Source of the DNA: Parietichytrium sp. I65-24A
Taxonomy: Eukaryota > Sar > Bigyra > Thraustochytrida > Thraustochytriidae
NCBI GenBank assembly: GCA_012862575.1
Contig: BLSF01000042.1
Location: 310,001-374,000, forward strand
DNA length: 64,000 bases
Direction of reading: 5' to 3'
The notes beneath the pieces are model-generated. The model was not told the DNA's origin and ran no database searches. It saw only the letters and a list, made by a program, of their open reading frames with translations. Below are positions 31,014-41,054 of this stretch, piece after piece. A program made the translations under genes and the position numbers. Every line of letters begins with the position of its first letter. The first letter of the stretch is position 1.

Positions 31014-32321
31014 ATGGAAGCGGTGTGCGTCACCGGGCAGCTCTTGAGAACCCGGGCACTCGGGAAAGGTCTGCGATTCTGTGACCTCTTGGTAGCCTCA
31101 CAAGAGGAGGTTTCTGGAGGTCGCGATTCAGATCGCTCAGTGCTTGATGGGGGTGCGAATCAGTCGCACCTTCGCCCTCCTTCTCTCGGTGACGTGCCCA
31201 CTGGGAAGGTTGTCGAGCTCGCATTTCGTGCCCAGGACTGGCCACCAGAGCAACCATTCCCGTACAAGCGACGGGACCTAGTCGTTGGAGATACCGTTCG
31301 CATTTCCATTCTTTGCGCGGAGTCTGTCGAAGGAGTGAACGGGAGCGAGAGCAAAGAGCTTTTTAGATGCTCAAGCTGTGAAGTACTTCATCGTCCCGTT
31401 TCGTCGCAACCTGTCACAACTTGGAGCGCGGCATCGACCCAAGAGCCATATTCAAAATCCGCCTCTCTGCCGCACGAACGCCGCGACGATGGTAAGGCAC
31501 CGAAGAAACGGAAGATAGAGGAAAGATTGAGTGAAGCGAGCTTGGCTCCGTTATGCAAATTTTGGATTTATGAAGAGGGGGGCTGTAAAGAAGAAAAATG
31601 CTCTTTTCGACACTACGTTCTCAATTCTGCAGAGGAGCAGCGAATAGCTCGTCTTCGAGAGCAGAGAAAAAAAATCGACCAGTCAGCTGCTCGGGAAGGT
31701 GAGGAATATCACCATGGTTGCGGCGACACGACGTTGCACGGCAAGGAGACAAGAAGCAGAGCTTTTGCTACTTGGTTGGTTGAAACCTTTGGCTTAGAAA
31801 ATCTGGAGAGCGGAGAAGGAGTTTTAGATGTTGCGGGAGGAAAGGGCCTGAATTGCATCAACTTGCTGTGTTTGACGCAATCCTCAAAGTTGCAAACTAC
31901 TGTTGTAGACCCTTACCAGAGGAACACAGTGCTTCCAAAGAAGATTAAAAAGAGACTCGCGAAACTTGGCTGCAAGCAACCTCAATTCAAGTTCGAGCCA
32001 TTTGATCGTCATTTTGTAGATAAGAATTTCGACCTGGTATCGGCGGCCAGCTGTATTGTTGGAATGCATCCAGATCAAGCCACCGGAAGCATTGTGGAAG
32101 AGGCTGTTCGACTCGGAAGGCCTTTCGCGGTCGTTCCATGTTGCGTTTTTTCCTCCCTGTTCCCAGACCGTAAAATAGAAACTTCGGGATCGACAAAAAA
32201 TGTCGAGACTGTAAATGACCTTGTTCAGTGGCTTCAAGGTATGCATGCAAACGTCAGGACAGATTTTCTGCCAATCAACGGCCGAAATAAAATTCTGTAC
32301 ATGCGTTCCAGCGACTATTAA
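31014..32321 (+). CDS. OB-fold/CCCH-finger/methyltransferase protein, probably RNA-directed
   Basis: The protein has 435 aa; ATG 31014 is the first in frame (the frame is open upstream without ATG). Residues about 1-110 (VTGQLLRTRALGKGLRFCDL and following) look like an OB-fold nucleic-acid-binding domain. A CCCH zinc finger follows at 181-200 (C-x9-C-x4-C-x3-H, CKEEKCSFRH). From about 235 comes a Rossmann methyltransferase: motif I VLDVAGGKG at 270-278 and later VGMHPDQATGSIVEEA and FAVVPCCVFSSLFP. This resembles the PF13679-type methyltransferases found in tRNA-modifying and related enzymes. The combination of two RNA-binding modules with a methyltransferase suggests RNA modification; the substrate is unknown. 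Confidence 0.75.
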   Translation: MEAVCVTGQLLRTRALGKGLRFCDLLVASQEEVSGGRDSDRSVLDGGANQSHLRPPSLGDVPTGKVVELAFRAQDWPPEQPFPYKRRDLVVGDTVRISILCAESVEGVNGSESKELFRCSSCEVLHRPVSSQPVTTWSAASTQEPYSKSASLPHERRDDGKAPKKRKIEERLSEASLAPLCKFWIYEEGGCKEEKCSFRHYVLNSAEEQRIARLREQRKKIDQSAAREGEEYHHGCGDTTLHGKETRSRAFATWLVETFGLENLESGEGVLDVAGGKGLNCINLLCLTQSSKLQTTVVDPYQRNTVLPKKIKKRLAKLGCKQPQFKFEPFDRHFVDKNFDLVSAASCIVGMHPDQATGSIVEEAVRLGRPFAVVPCCVFSSLFPDRKIETSGSTKNVETVNDLVQWLQGMHANVRTDFLPINGRNKILYMRSSDY

Positions 32322-32424
32322 ACTCGAGTTTTTCTCTTTCCTTTGTGGGGCAGAAGACTGCTTCGCGAGTTCTCGAATTCAAAATTCAAACTTTGGTGCA
32401 GACTCTGACTCGGATCTACCTGTC

Positions 32425-32434
32425 GTACCGGTAC
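32425..32434. promoter_or_regulatory. Palindrome GTACCGGTAC
   Basis: This 10-bp palindrome is identical to 1684-1693 and 46403-46412. It lies between genes. Confidence 0.35.
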
Positions 32435-33017
32435 TCTGGTTTGCATCGATCAGAGTTCTTTGTTCGAGCTTTCAACGACCAACGAAACGGTGAATCATTA
32501 TTGTTTTTTTTCTTTTTCCTCCAGCAAACACCATGTTTATGTAATCTAGTTGCCTGCGTACCATTGAGCGACTTTGCTTCTCAAAGTTACAGCACAGAGG
32601 TCGTCAAAACTCATAAGCTTATAACTTTGTGAATTTTGAAATGTGATGAGTGCGATGGCATGCTCTAGCTGCAAGGAGCACATGTGATCTCGCAGTTCTC
32701 GGAGACCAGTCCTTGCCACACAGGAGGAGGGTTGACGAGGATCGAATTTCTTCTGCCCTACCATCACCTACTGTGCTTTCTATACCATAGTCCAGCAAAG
32801 TCCTATGTGTTTAGCCAACTCATGTTAGGTCGAGCGACTTTTATCGGCCCTAAACACCCATAGACATCCATAGACTGCCTTTAACGCTCGATGAGGATGG
32901 AGTCAGAGGAGACTGAGGAGACAGAGGAATCGGGTCGAGCCTGAGGATGAAATACGAGAGAGGGAGAACATCCAGTAGTCTTAGGTGACACGCCTGCGGA
33001 GATGGTAGTCCTTGAGT

Positions 33018-33027
33018 GTACTAGTAC
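33018..33027. promoter_or_regulatory. Palindrome GTACTAGTAC
   Basis: This 10-bp palindrome is identical to 40836-40845 and 49739-49748. It lies upstream of the GPCR gene. Confidence 0.35.
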
Positions 33028-33474
33028 TCAGTATGGTACCAATACTGGACGTGCCACAAGCGCCACATTCAATTTTCGCTAAACTTGATAGCGGGTGCTA
33101 CGTCACAGCGGTATGGAGACAGCTCGGTGAGTTTGGACCCTCGGACCCTCAGACTCTCAGGCAAGTTGGGCAAGAACTCTGTCGTATTCAAGCGCCCCTC
33201 ACTTACTTCACTGGAGCTTGAGCTTGAGCTTGCTCAGCCAGATATTGCGAGAAACTGGCCGTGCAAGGGGTGAGCCAGTGCTTTCTCTGCTCACTTCGCT
33301 CCTCGTCGTACGAGGCGCCAGAGTCCCACTCGGACGCGACTGAGCTTTGCGCACCACCGACAGCCTGAAGTTTGCTGTGATTTGTCAACGCAGGTAGCCC
33401 GTGCACTCATAGCTTGGAGCGGGCGCTCGTGATACCTATCCACTCCGAGAGGTAGCTCTTTCAGATCAAAAGAA

Positions 33475-36006
33475 ATGATGGGATTTCTCTTCTCTGCTCT
33501 CTTCACGCTGATTTGCTTGTGGACAGCCAAGGCACAGACTTCCGTTGCTGAGACCTTGTCCTACACCGCCCTCTATGCAACGACGGCGGTGAGATGCACC
33601 TCGGGGCAGCAGTGTATTATGCCACGCGACGGCTACATTCGCTTCGGGAATGACCCCTATGTATACTCGATCGAACTTCCTGGGGGCCTCATCTTCGCTT
33701 GCGGAGTAGGATTCTTCGGAAGTGACCCAAACCCTGGCGAGTCGAAAAATTGCGACATCAGTGTACAAACGAGCTCACCAACCACAAGCCCGACCATCTT
33801 CCCTTCCACTTCCCCAACCACTCCTATACCTTCACGGGCGCCTACAACAGACTCGCCAACGAGAACTCCGACTCGCGCTCCAACAGAGCAACCTTCCGAG
33901 TCTCCAACCTTTGCACCAAGTCCTTCGCCCAGCATGGCGCCAACCACCACGTCCCCGACGAGCGCGCCAACCACGAGTGCACCCACTGAAGACGGCGTTA
34001 CGCTTGCTCCAACTGTGATCCCGACTTCACAAGTGACACAGAGCCCAAATGGAAATCCCACGACAACAACCGCACCAACCACGTCTGGTCAAAACAACTC
34101 GGCAATTTGCTCCATGCAAATAGATAGCACAAGCTGCGAGAGCCTCTCATTCTGCGCGTGGACATCTGTCGGGAGTTGCGCTGCTCTGAGCAAATCGGAA
34201 ACGGATGCTCCGATCGATAGCGATGACGGCTCATCTCGTATTGGGATAGATTGGATAACACTAGTCGCCACCAACCTTGCGATTCTAGGCATCGTGCTCT
34301 CAGTGAGCGCACTTGTCTTCATCCACACTCATCGGCTAAAGCCCGTTATCCAGCTCAGCCAGAGTTTGTTCTTGAAACTTATCTGTGTCGGCGCCATCTT
34401 CATCAACTCGTCGATATTCCCTGCAGCGTTCGAGCCCCAAAGCCGCGCCTTGTGTATTGGCAGAAAATGGTGGTTTGATCTTGCACTTACGTTCACGTGC
34501 TCAGTGATGCTTCTGAAGGTGTGGCGTGTCTGGAGGGTTTTCAATTCGGAGGTTTCCAAGATCTCACGCATTACTAATGAATACTTGCTGAAGGGATTAG
34601 CCTTGCTCGTCTTCATCGATGTTGTGTTCCTGGTCCTATGGACTTCGATTGATCCACCCACGGTGGCTTACGACGAGAGTCGACAAGCAAATGTCTGTGA
34701 GTCTGGCGCAATCGGGAACGCGTTCATGGCGCTGTCCTATGTGTTTCTGGCGATTCTCATCCTCGCAACTTCCTTTTACGCATTCAGAGTAAAACACCTT
34801 GGTAGTGTCCTCGGGGAGTCCAAGCAGATCTTCTTTATCTCCAACAATATACTGGTGTGGGGTGCCTTTAATCTCATTCTGTACTTCACGCCAGTTCCGG
34901 AAGATATTCGTGTCCTGGTTTTCACCCTCAGCATTTTCTGGTGTACCTCTGTTGGACTCTTTGCGATTTTGCATGCCAAGTACGAACGCTTTCACTTGAC
35001 TCGGGAAGAGATATTAAAATCCGCAACAGAGAAAAAGCAATCAAGGGCCGCAGTTGGGCGCAGTGCCACACAAGGGCCAACCGATAATGGTATGTCCGGG
35101 AACACCGGACAAACCAATACCGGGAATACTGGTTTCCTCGATGAGCAGGAGGTGCGAGGGATTTCGGGGAATGCACCGCTTGTTTTCTTGCATGGCGCCT
35201 CAGAGAACCATTTTCCTCGCGATTCTTTCGAAAATATGCGCCAAAGCTACACGGCCCAGAGCCCTTTCGTCTCAACGCGCGATCTTTACGGTAGCCGAGA
35301 GCAGTACAATACTGACAATGCTCGTAGAGTCAGTTTTCGTGATTTTGGAGACACGATGTCTGAGAGTGGTGACTGGCGCCGCAGTCGGTCTGCTCGCCCG
35401 GCAGTTGTGGCGGCCCCTTTTCAACCTATGCCTAGTAATGCCTCAGTACCAGGCGGAATCGATCTCAATCGACCTCGCAGGCATGAGCTGGTATCTGAAC
35501 TGCCGCCGTTGCCAAGCACCGCATCTGTTCCGGGGGGAATTGACTTTTCCCGGCCCCGGAGATCTGACAAGGGCTTGGGAAACTCTGATAGCTCCAGTCA
35601 GCCTGGTATCTACCAGCCGCGCCAGAGCCGCAGATTCATGCGGGAGGGCTCAAGCTTCACTCCAAGCGCGTTCCCTGACCTCGATGCTTTGGAGAGACGG
35701 ACGGCTCAAACTGAGAATGCAAAGCCGGTCCTCGCGCCTATGCACAGCTATAAACTCGCCGAAGATGCCGGAGTGGGTAGATCTAATACCCCACCGCCTG
35801 TTCCAGCGAAATCATCTGCCGTGAAGCGGTCTTCATCTGGCCCAGAGACATCTGATCGTGCTACGATAAAATCGAATGGATTCAAAATTGGAGAGCGGGG
35901 GAACTGGGAGGAATACGTGCATCGCATCACCGGCGAAAGCTTTTGGGTACATACCAAGACGGGAGAGATGAGTAAAACCGCCCCAGCAGAAATTGAACTG
36001 GCCTGA
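33475..36006 (+). CDS. Class C GPCR-like receptor with Pro/Thr stalk and C-terminal WW-like domain
   Basis: The protein has 843 aa. Two ATGs in a row open a signal peptide (FLFSALFTLICLWTAKAQ). The ectodomain has a small Cys-containing part (about 20-95), then a Pro/Thr/Ser-rich stalk of SPT and APT repeats to about 205, then a short Cys-rich module (CSMQIDSTSCESLSFCAW). Seven hydrophobic segments follow (about 258-515) in the class C (GABA-B/metabotropic glutamate) style, with LKLICVGAIFINSS and MLLKVWRVWRVF. The ligand-binding Venus-flytrap domain of typical class C receptors is absent. The 320-residue cytoplasmic tail has a duplicated motif (PSNASVPGGID and PSTASVPGGID, from 653 and 680). 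It ends with a WW-like unit (NWEEYVHRITGESFWVHTKT) lacking the second canonical Trp. It probably signals at the surface; the ligand is unknown. Confidence 0.82.
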   Translation: MMGFLFSALFTLICLWTAKAQTSVAETLSYTALYATTAVRCTSGQQCIMPRDGYIRFGNDPYVYSIELPGGLIFACGVGFFGSDPNPGESKNCDISVQTSSPTTSPTIFPSTSPTTPIPSRAPTTDSPTRTPTRAPTEQPSESPTFAPSPSPSMAPTTTSPTSAPTTSAPTEDGVTLAPTVIPTSQVTQSPNGNPTTTTAPTTSGQNNSAICSMQIDSTSCESLSFCAWTSVGSCAALSKSETDAPIDSDDGSSRIGIDWITLVATNLAILGIVLSVSALVFIHTHRLKPVIQLSQSLFLKLICVGAIFINSSIFPAAFEPQSRALCIGRKWWFDLALTFTCSVMLLKVWRVWRVFNSEVSKISRITNEYLLKGLALLVFIDVVFLVLWTSIDPPTVAYDESRQANVCESGAIGNAFMALSYVFLAILILATSFYAFRVKHLGSVLGESKQIFFISNNILVWGAFNLILYFTPVPEDIRVLVFTLSIFWCTSVGLFAILHAKYERFHLTREEILKSATEKKQSRAAVGRSATQGPTDNGMSGNTGQTNTGNTGFLDEQEVRGISGNAPLVFLHGASENHFPRDSFENMRQSYTAQSPFVSTRDLYGSREQYNTDNARRVSFRDFGDTMSESGDWRRSRSARPAVVAAPFQPMPSNASVPGGIDLNRPRRHELVSELPPLPSTASVPGGIDFSRPRRSDKGLGNSDSSSQPGIYQPRQSRRFMREGSSFTPSAFPDLDALERRTAQTENAKPVLAPMHSYKLAEDAGVGRSNTPPPVPAKSSAVKRSSSGPETSDRATIKSNGFKIGERGNWEEYVHRITGESFWVHTKTGEMSKTAPAEIELA

Positions 36007-36430
36007 TATTAGAATTGCGCTCGTCAGTTTCAGCGTCTCGTGGGGATGTAGAGTATCAGAGAAGCTTGGTTTTGCACCCACATGCACAAAAGTCGCATAC
36101 CTTTTCTCTTTCACATGGCAAAGACGAGGTTGTTCGTGAATGTATTTCGCTTATTGTACGACTCCTCAGCGGGAGCTTTTGGTACGCTCACGATGGCCAT
36201 AGAAGCGAAGGGTAAATTGTAACATTTGACAATCTTTATTATTTTTGTTTGTGCTCTCTGCAGGTTGCTCGCGCTTAAAAAACACAGGTAGTGAATGATA
36301 TTAGGTTGAAGCTGTGAAGCAGTCATCCTCCAAGTACCCACCCCGCTATTTTTTTTTTGTGAAAAGAAATAGTATTTTTGTTTGGGCTTCGTTTACGATA
36401 CCTTTTAAAGGGGTGGCAGGTGTGGCAGAT
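36007..36430. other. Tail-to-tail spacer
   Basis: This 424-bp spacer lies between convergent stops. It has a long T-run (about 36350-36358) and is AT-rich; nothing coding was seen. Confidence 0.55.
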
Positions 36431-38902
36431 TTACAGTAGAATCTCCGTCCGGTACTTGTCCACGCGGTGCGGTTTGTGTTTGTGATTGAATTCAACCACC
36501 TTTTTTAGCGCTGCTGCGAGCGCGTCTCGCTGGATCACGCTACAAGCTTGAATATCAAGAGTTCTTGCCTGCGTCTCTAAGGAAAGACACAAGTTCTTCA
36601 CCTTCTTGTAGTCTTTCGTCGAGCGGCGAATAGTGGCCGTCATCTCTCCAATACGAATGCCAGCCACCTTGGAGAGCTCCAATCCCCTGTGAGATCCATC
36701 AAATTGGGCGCTCTCCCATGCCAAGTGCGTAAGTGCTGAATTAATCCACATTTTGCGCTGATGAGGACGACCTTCACGGCCAAATTTGGTCACACTGAAC
36801 CCAGCTAAGATCCGGATGTTGTCTTTTCCGATCTCAGCTTCGGCGAGCTCCCGGATTTCCGGATGCGTCAAAGCAACTTTACGACCGGTCGTTGACGATG
36901 ACGTCGAGGGACCAGCAACCGCGCCCGTTCCTGAAAAAGATTTTGCAGATTTGCCGTCCTCTTCTTCTTGCAATTTACGCGCGAGTGCTTCATCTTCGGA
37001 CTCCTGCTTCTTTTTGCGCTTTTCCTCCTTCTTCTTTGCTTTGGCTAACTTGCGCTCCTCCTCCTCGCGACGAGCGGCGTCATCACTTTGAGACTCAAAA
37101 ATAGAGATTGGGTTGTCCTCAGCTTTCGCGGGAGCCCAGGATGCTGACGCCATCGAGTCGTATCCAGCACCAAAAGACGCACTCCCAAAGTCAAATGGGT
37201 TTCCAATAGGAGCATTTAGGTCAGAGGCATCGTCGAATAAGACCCAACCATCGTCGCCGCCGCCCGAAGTGGTAGATGAGTGAGGAAACGGAACGTTTGG
37301 AAAATGCTGCTGCTCTTCCTGATAGAACGGGATGTATGTAGACGACGGTGCTGTGGAATACATCCCATCAAAAGACTCGTTTGGTGGCCCTCCAAATGGA
37401 TTCTGCCCTCCGGGATGCATGTTGTATTGTGAGTACGGGTCTGGCTGCTCATTTTGAAACGAATGCTGGTAGCTGTTTGGCTCTTCAAACTTGTACATTC
37501 CACGATCCATTTCGCCGCTCATGTCGAAAGGTGTTTGGGAGGTACTCGGCGCGTAAAACTGGGGCTCCGTGACTTCTTCCTCGAGGTTTGCTTCGTGCTC
37601 GTAGCCGCGAAGCACAACGTACTTGTTTCTCAGCAGCGTGAGCGCATTGGGCTGGCTCAGAACAAATTCGCTTAGCTTCCCATGAAGGGGCTCCCAATGA
37701 GCTACCCAGCCTTTTCCGGTCAATTCGCGAATCTGCACCATTAATTCGCCAAGCTGGGCTGCCTCTAGCCCAGCGTTATCTTCATTTTCTCGACGGCGTC
37801 TCAGGTATCCTGTTAGAATACCAACCAACTGGAACGCCTCTGCTTCCCGGTCCCTTGGAGCGGGAATTTTAGAGTCTGGGTGCGTTGCAGCCAAACTTTG
37901 GACGGGCTGCTGCGGGGAGAGTGCGTCAAACGGGTTCTTTACACCGGCAGCCTCCTTTTCATTCTGACCGCTCCCGCCCAAATTCATACGGCCCAGGCGC
38001 TCAATATTTTTGGAATTAAATTCGTCCATCATGGACTGAGACATTGTGGGAACAACTATAGATTGTGCTCTTCTAATGTCAGCTTCGGCGTTCAAAGTAG
38101 ACTGCGCTTGCTTGCCGACAGGCGCGCTGCCTGTTGGCTTCGCGTTTCCGTTCCCATGCGCACTTTGGACAGCAGGCGGTGTCGGGGCGTTCTGTCGCGG
38201 AGCAGACACTTGCTGAAGCGGTCGACTTGGTGCGTCTGCTCGTGTCTCCATCTGATGCTGTCCCGGTTGAGCCGACGAACTGTGCTGCTGCCCCTGCGTC
38301 TGTCCGGGTCCGTAAGATGACGACGTGACACGGGGAGCTTCTTTGGAAATCCCATGAGCGGATCCCGTAGAGGTTGACTGTTGATACGAGTTGTATTGCG
38401 GCGCAGGGGGCTGCGCGTGATGCATTTGAGGAGGCTGCGGCTGTTGCTGCTGTGGCTGATAATGGCCTTGTCCTGGGAAGTGCTGCTGTTGATGCTGCGG
38501 ATAGTGTTGCTGCTGTTGATGGTGCTGATTGTATTGTGGCATTCCGTATTGCTGCGTGTTGTGCTGCTGCTGGGGCTGGGGCTGCTGATATGCCGGAAAA
38601 CCTGAATTTCCATATCCTCCATCGTTGGTTGCGTAGTGAGGGGGTTGTTGTTGCTGCTGATGGTGGTTTTGATACCCCATCGAGTTTGAGGCCTGCCCAC
38701 TGCTCCTCATGTCTTGGTACTGATGTTGTTGTTGATGCTGCTGGGATGGAGGCGCATACATGGAGGAACTCTGGCCATGCATTTGGTACTGACCGTTCGA
38801 TCCCCCTGGGGCATGGCCTTGGCCTTGCTGTGGGTATCCTTGCTGCTGATGAAATCCGTTATACGGTGCCGAGCCACCCGCGTTGAAAGACGAGCCGTCC
38901 AT
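36431..38902 (-). CDS. Gln-rich protein with C-terminal PH-like domain
   Basis: The protein has 823 aa; ATG at 38902 (MDGSSFNAGG). The first 230 residues are dominated by Gln, His, Tyr, Pro and Gly (many QQQ and HQQQ runs), a prion-like low-complexity domain. A helical segment at about 350-450 (AFQLVGILTGYLRRRRENED and on) is not recognised. A Lys/Glu coiled segment with KAKKKEEKRKKK precedes the last 150 residues, which look like a PH fold of the phospholipase C type (GREGRPHQRKMWINSALTHL to FNHKHKPHRVDKY). The pattern resembles stramenopile proteins with a lone PLC-type PH domain. It may bind membranes or condense; no catalytic domain was seen. Confidence 0.7.
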   Translation of the reverse strand: MDGSSFNAGGSAPYNGFHQQQGYPQQGQGHAPGGSNGQYQMHGQSSSMYAPPSQQHQQQHQYQDMRSSGQASNSMGYQNHHQQQQQPPHYATNDGGYGNSGFPAYQQPQPQQQHNTQQYGMPQYNQHHQQQQHYPQHQQQHFPGQGHYQPQQQQPQPPQMHHAQPPAPQYNSYQQSTSTGSAHGISKEAPRVTSSSYGPGQTQGQQHSSSAQPGQHQMETRADAPSRPLQQVSAPRQNAPTPPAVQSAHGNGNAKPTGSAPVGKQAQSTLNAEADIRRAQSIVVPTMSQSMMDEFNSKNIERLGRMNLGGSGQNEKEAAGVKNPFDALSPQQPVQSLAATHPDSKIPAPRDREAEAFQLVGILTGYLRRRRENEDNAGLEAAQLGELMVQIRELTGKGWVAHWEPLHGKLSEFVLSQPNALTLLRNKYVVLRGYEHEANLEEEVTEPQFYAPSTSQTPFDMSGEMDRGMYKFEEPNSYQHSFQNEQPDPYSQYNMHPGGQNPFGGPPNESFDGMYSTAPSSTYIPFYQEEQQHFPNVPFPHSSTTSGGGDDGWVLFDDASDLNAPIGNPFDFGSASFGAGYDSMASASWAPAKAEDNPISIFESQSDDAARREEEERKLAKAKKKEEKRKKKQESEDEALARKLQEEEDGKSAKSFSGTGAVAGPSTSSSTTGRKVALTHPEIRELAEAEIGKDNIRILAGFSVTKFGREGRPHQRKMWINSALTHLAWESAQFDGSHRGLELSKVAGIRIGEMTATIRRSTKDYKKVKNLCLSLETQARTLDIQACSVIQRDALAAALKKVVEFNHKHKPHRVDKYRTEILL

Positions 38903-39715
38903 CCTTGGGAGAAAAGCAGCTTTCCGAGGACGTTGCCTGCTCGATATAGCTCTACACCGCTGGTCTACCTGCGCTGCACAATCCGGCTTGGCGGAGTGTG
39001 ACAAATTCCGTCCCAAGAAGCTGACGACAAAAAACACAGGCAAACAAGCCACCACTTGACTTGCTCTCCTATTCCTATTGCGCCGCTAGCTCCTTTTCGT
39101 TGAATGTTCTTTGAAGCCGGGAGACGCACTGAATCCTGGGCAAGTGCAACGCGCAACAGGTTCGTCCAGTCCTCCAACGAACGCCGTGTTTTCGACTCAG
39201 AGATACTCAGAGTGCTATGTGCTGCCAGACCCTCGGAGATAAAAGAAACATCATCGAAGCTTCTATCTTTCGCTTTATAGTTCAGGTCCGTGTGGACGTG
39301 GCATATCTTACGTCTCATTAAAGCTTCTCTACAATTTTCTACCAGCATGTCAGGGGATTATAATTCCGACTACGGTCAAACTAGAACATTAATTAGCCAA
39401 TTAACAACGTTAGCCTACATACTATTTTTCATAGGAAAAGTCGTTCAGCTTTCTGGTTCCAAGTCTATTGCTTGTTCGATTTGACAGAGAAGTAAATAAT
39501 AAATCCCATACCCATTAAAGAGACAGGCGCACTGCGCTGCCGACCTGCACTGCCAAGGCAAATTTTATCCATGGCCAATCAACTCCAAAACACTTCTTCC
39601 CTAAGCCTGCAATAAAACGTTAAAAGTATACGTGGTCAATCGTTCGTCCGAAGAAGACGGAGAGATGAATGGACTGAAAGGAAATCAACAAGTGCAATGA
39701 AGAACGTATTGACCA
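38903..39715. other. Intergenic region between co-directed minus-strand genes
   Basis: This 813-bp spacer turns AT-rich from about 39330. I see no gene in it. Confidence 0.55.
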
Positions 39716-40615
39716 TCATGCATAGGCTAGCGCGTCCTGCGTCTGACACGCCTCACCTGTATAACCTGAAAAGCAACTGCATACACCGGATTCGTAGTCA
39801 CAGATGCCTCGGTTTGAACAATCCACATGACACAAGTTTCCAGCAACCCCGCCATCAACAGACGTTGTAGTCTTCCCAGAGATTGGGTCCTGAAGCTTAC
39901 CTTCGCAGTCGGTCTCATCTGCATCGGTAAGGGGATCATTCCCACTGGGACATCGGCGACGCTCGCAGAAAGGGCCAAAATACTCTGGAAGTTGTGTTTC
40001 GTCATCGCCAAGGCCAACTTCCCAAGATGAATCGCAGACGCACATCGTTATCATATCCTCGTCCCATGTTGTGGTAGACTCAAGCCCACCGTACGACGTC
40101 GCCGAATTCAGAGGTTGTGCAGTGGAGTCCTCTGCAGCTTCTGAGAGAGTGAGGCACCTACCGTGACCGCTGCATGCGGCTGACTCTGTGTCCGTCGGGT
40201 CAATGCGGCAGCTTCTATATTGGCAAGCTGTACCTTCAAAACCCGCCAAGCAGACGCACGTTCCGATTAAGCGATCACATGTCCCGCGGCCACTGCATTC
40301 CACTTGTGCATGGGCTGTATCGGCCGCCGTTGGTACATCACTCCACGCCATCCCAAGTGGACACACCTTTTCGCTGCAGTCTGGGGCAGGAAACGGAGGC
40401 TGAAGGCGAAGTTGAAGTTCGCTGTCGGCACCGAACCCTTCTTCACACATACATCGCTTGTTTTTTGCGTCACACGAACCGTGGCCGCTGCAGGTTATAA
40501 TAACTCCGTCAACCTCTTGCTGGAAGATCGAACAGACAGTCCAGGCCAAGGCCGTCTTTTGAACACAGCACCACAAAAGGACGCAAAGAAGAAGCGCAGT
40601 GCATGGGGCCCTCAT
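39716..40615 (-). CDS. Secreted EGF-like repeat protein
   Basis: The protein has 299 aa; ATG at 40615 opens a clear signal peptide (APCTALLLCVLLWCCVQKTALA). Four EGF/tenascin-type units follow, each starting with a CSGHG or similar core: CSGHGSCDAKNKRCMCEEGF, CSGRGTCDRLIGTCVCLAGF, CSGHGRCLTLSE and CSNRGICDYESGVCSCFSGY. Between units there are longer insertions with additional Cys (CPLGMAWSDVPTAADTAHAQ and a related CPSGNDPLTDADETDCEG). This two-part pattern is common in secreted proteins of stramenopiles and some other protists. There is no membrane anchor after the last EGF unit, so it is probably a secreted adhesive or matrix protein. The role is unknown. Confidence 0.82.
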   Translation of the reverse strand: MRAPCTALLLCVLLWCCVQKTALAWTVCSIFQQEVDGVIITCSGHGSCDAKNKRCMCEEGFGADSELQLRLQPPFPAPDCSEKVCPLGMAWSDVPTAADTAHAQVECSGRGTCDRLIGTCVCLAGFEGTACQYRSCRIDPTDTESAACSGHGRCLTLSEAAEDSTAQPLNSATSYGGLESTTTWDEDMITMCVCDSSWEVGLGDDETQLPEYFGPFCERRRCPSGNDPLTDADETDCEGKLQDPISGKTTTSVDGGVAGNLCHVDCSNRGICDYESGVCSCFSGYTGEACQTQDALAYA

Positions 40616-40835
40616 GTTTGCTACCGCCCTCCGCCTTCGCAGCACGGCCCGCACAACGGAAGACGCGTACGTTTTTGTTGCTTAACAGCTCACAGACATG
40701 CATGCAATCCCATCTCAACCCGAAACCAAAACACTAAAGAACCGTACGTAATAAATGGTATTATGATATTAGCCGTTACAATAAGACAAGTCTCTGTCGC
40801 TGTCGTGGTAACTAACTCATTCATACCGGTTCTGG

Positions 40836-40845
40836 GTACTAGTAC
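40836..40845. promoter_or_regulatory. Palindrome GTACTAGTAC
   Basis: This 10-bp palindrome lies about 220 bp upstream of the EGF gene start and is shared with 33018-33027 and 49739-49748. Confidence 0.35.
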
Positions 40846-41054
40846 TCTCTCTGAAAGCGGCAGCCAGTACGAGTCCCAAAATCCATGAAGGACGCAGCGT
40901 CATTTTCGTGGGTTCTTGCTTCTGCAGAACGATCATGTTGCTGCAAAATCACGATCACTTCTGTAAACAAGGGTGTTCCGGTAACACCGTCCATTTAGAC
41001 GAAGCCCTTATGAAGAAGATCCATCCGGCTCCTAGTAGAGGGTTCGTCTATCAT

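Larger units (their letters stand above)
32322..33474. other. Intergenic region between co-directed genes, with two paired GTAC elements
   Basis: This 1.15-kb spacer holds GTACCGGTAC at 32425-32434 (about 105 bp past the CCCH stop) and GTACTAGTAC at 33018-33027 (about 450 bp before the GPCR start). A run of TTGAGC units near 33219-33232 is also present. No gene is called. Confidence 0.55.

Noticed and set aside
35054-35824. 256-codon open frame in another frame of the GPCR tail
   Set aside because: The GPCR frame is continuous from a signal peptide through seven helices to a WW-like end; the overlapping frame has no recognisable content.
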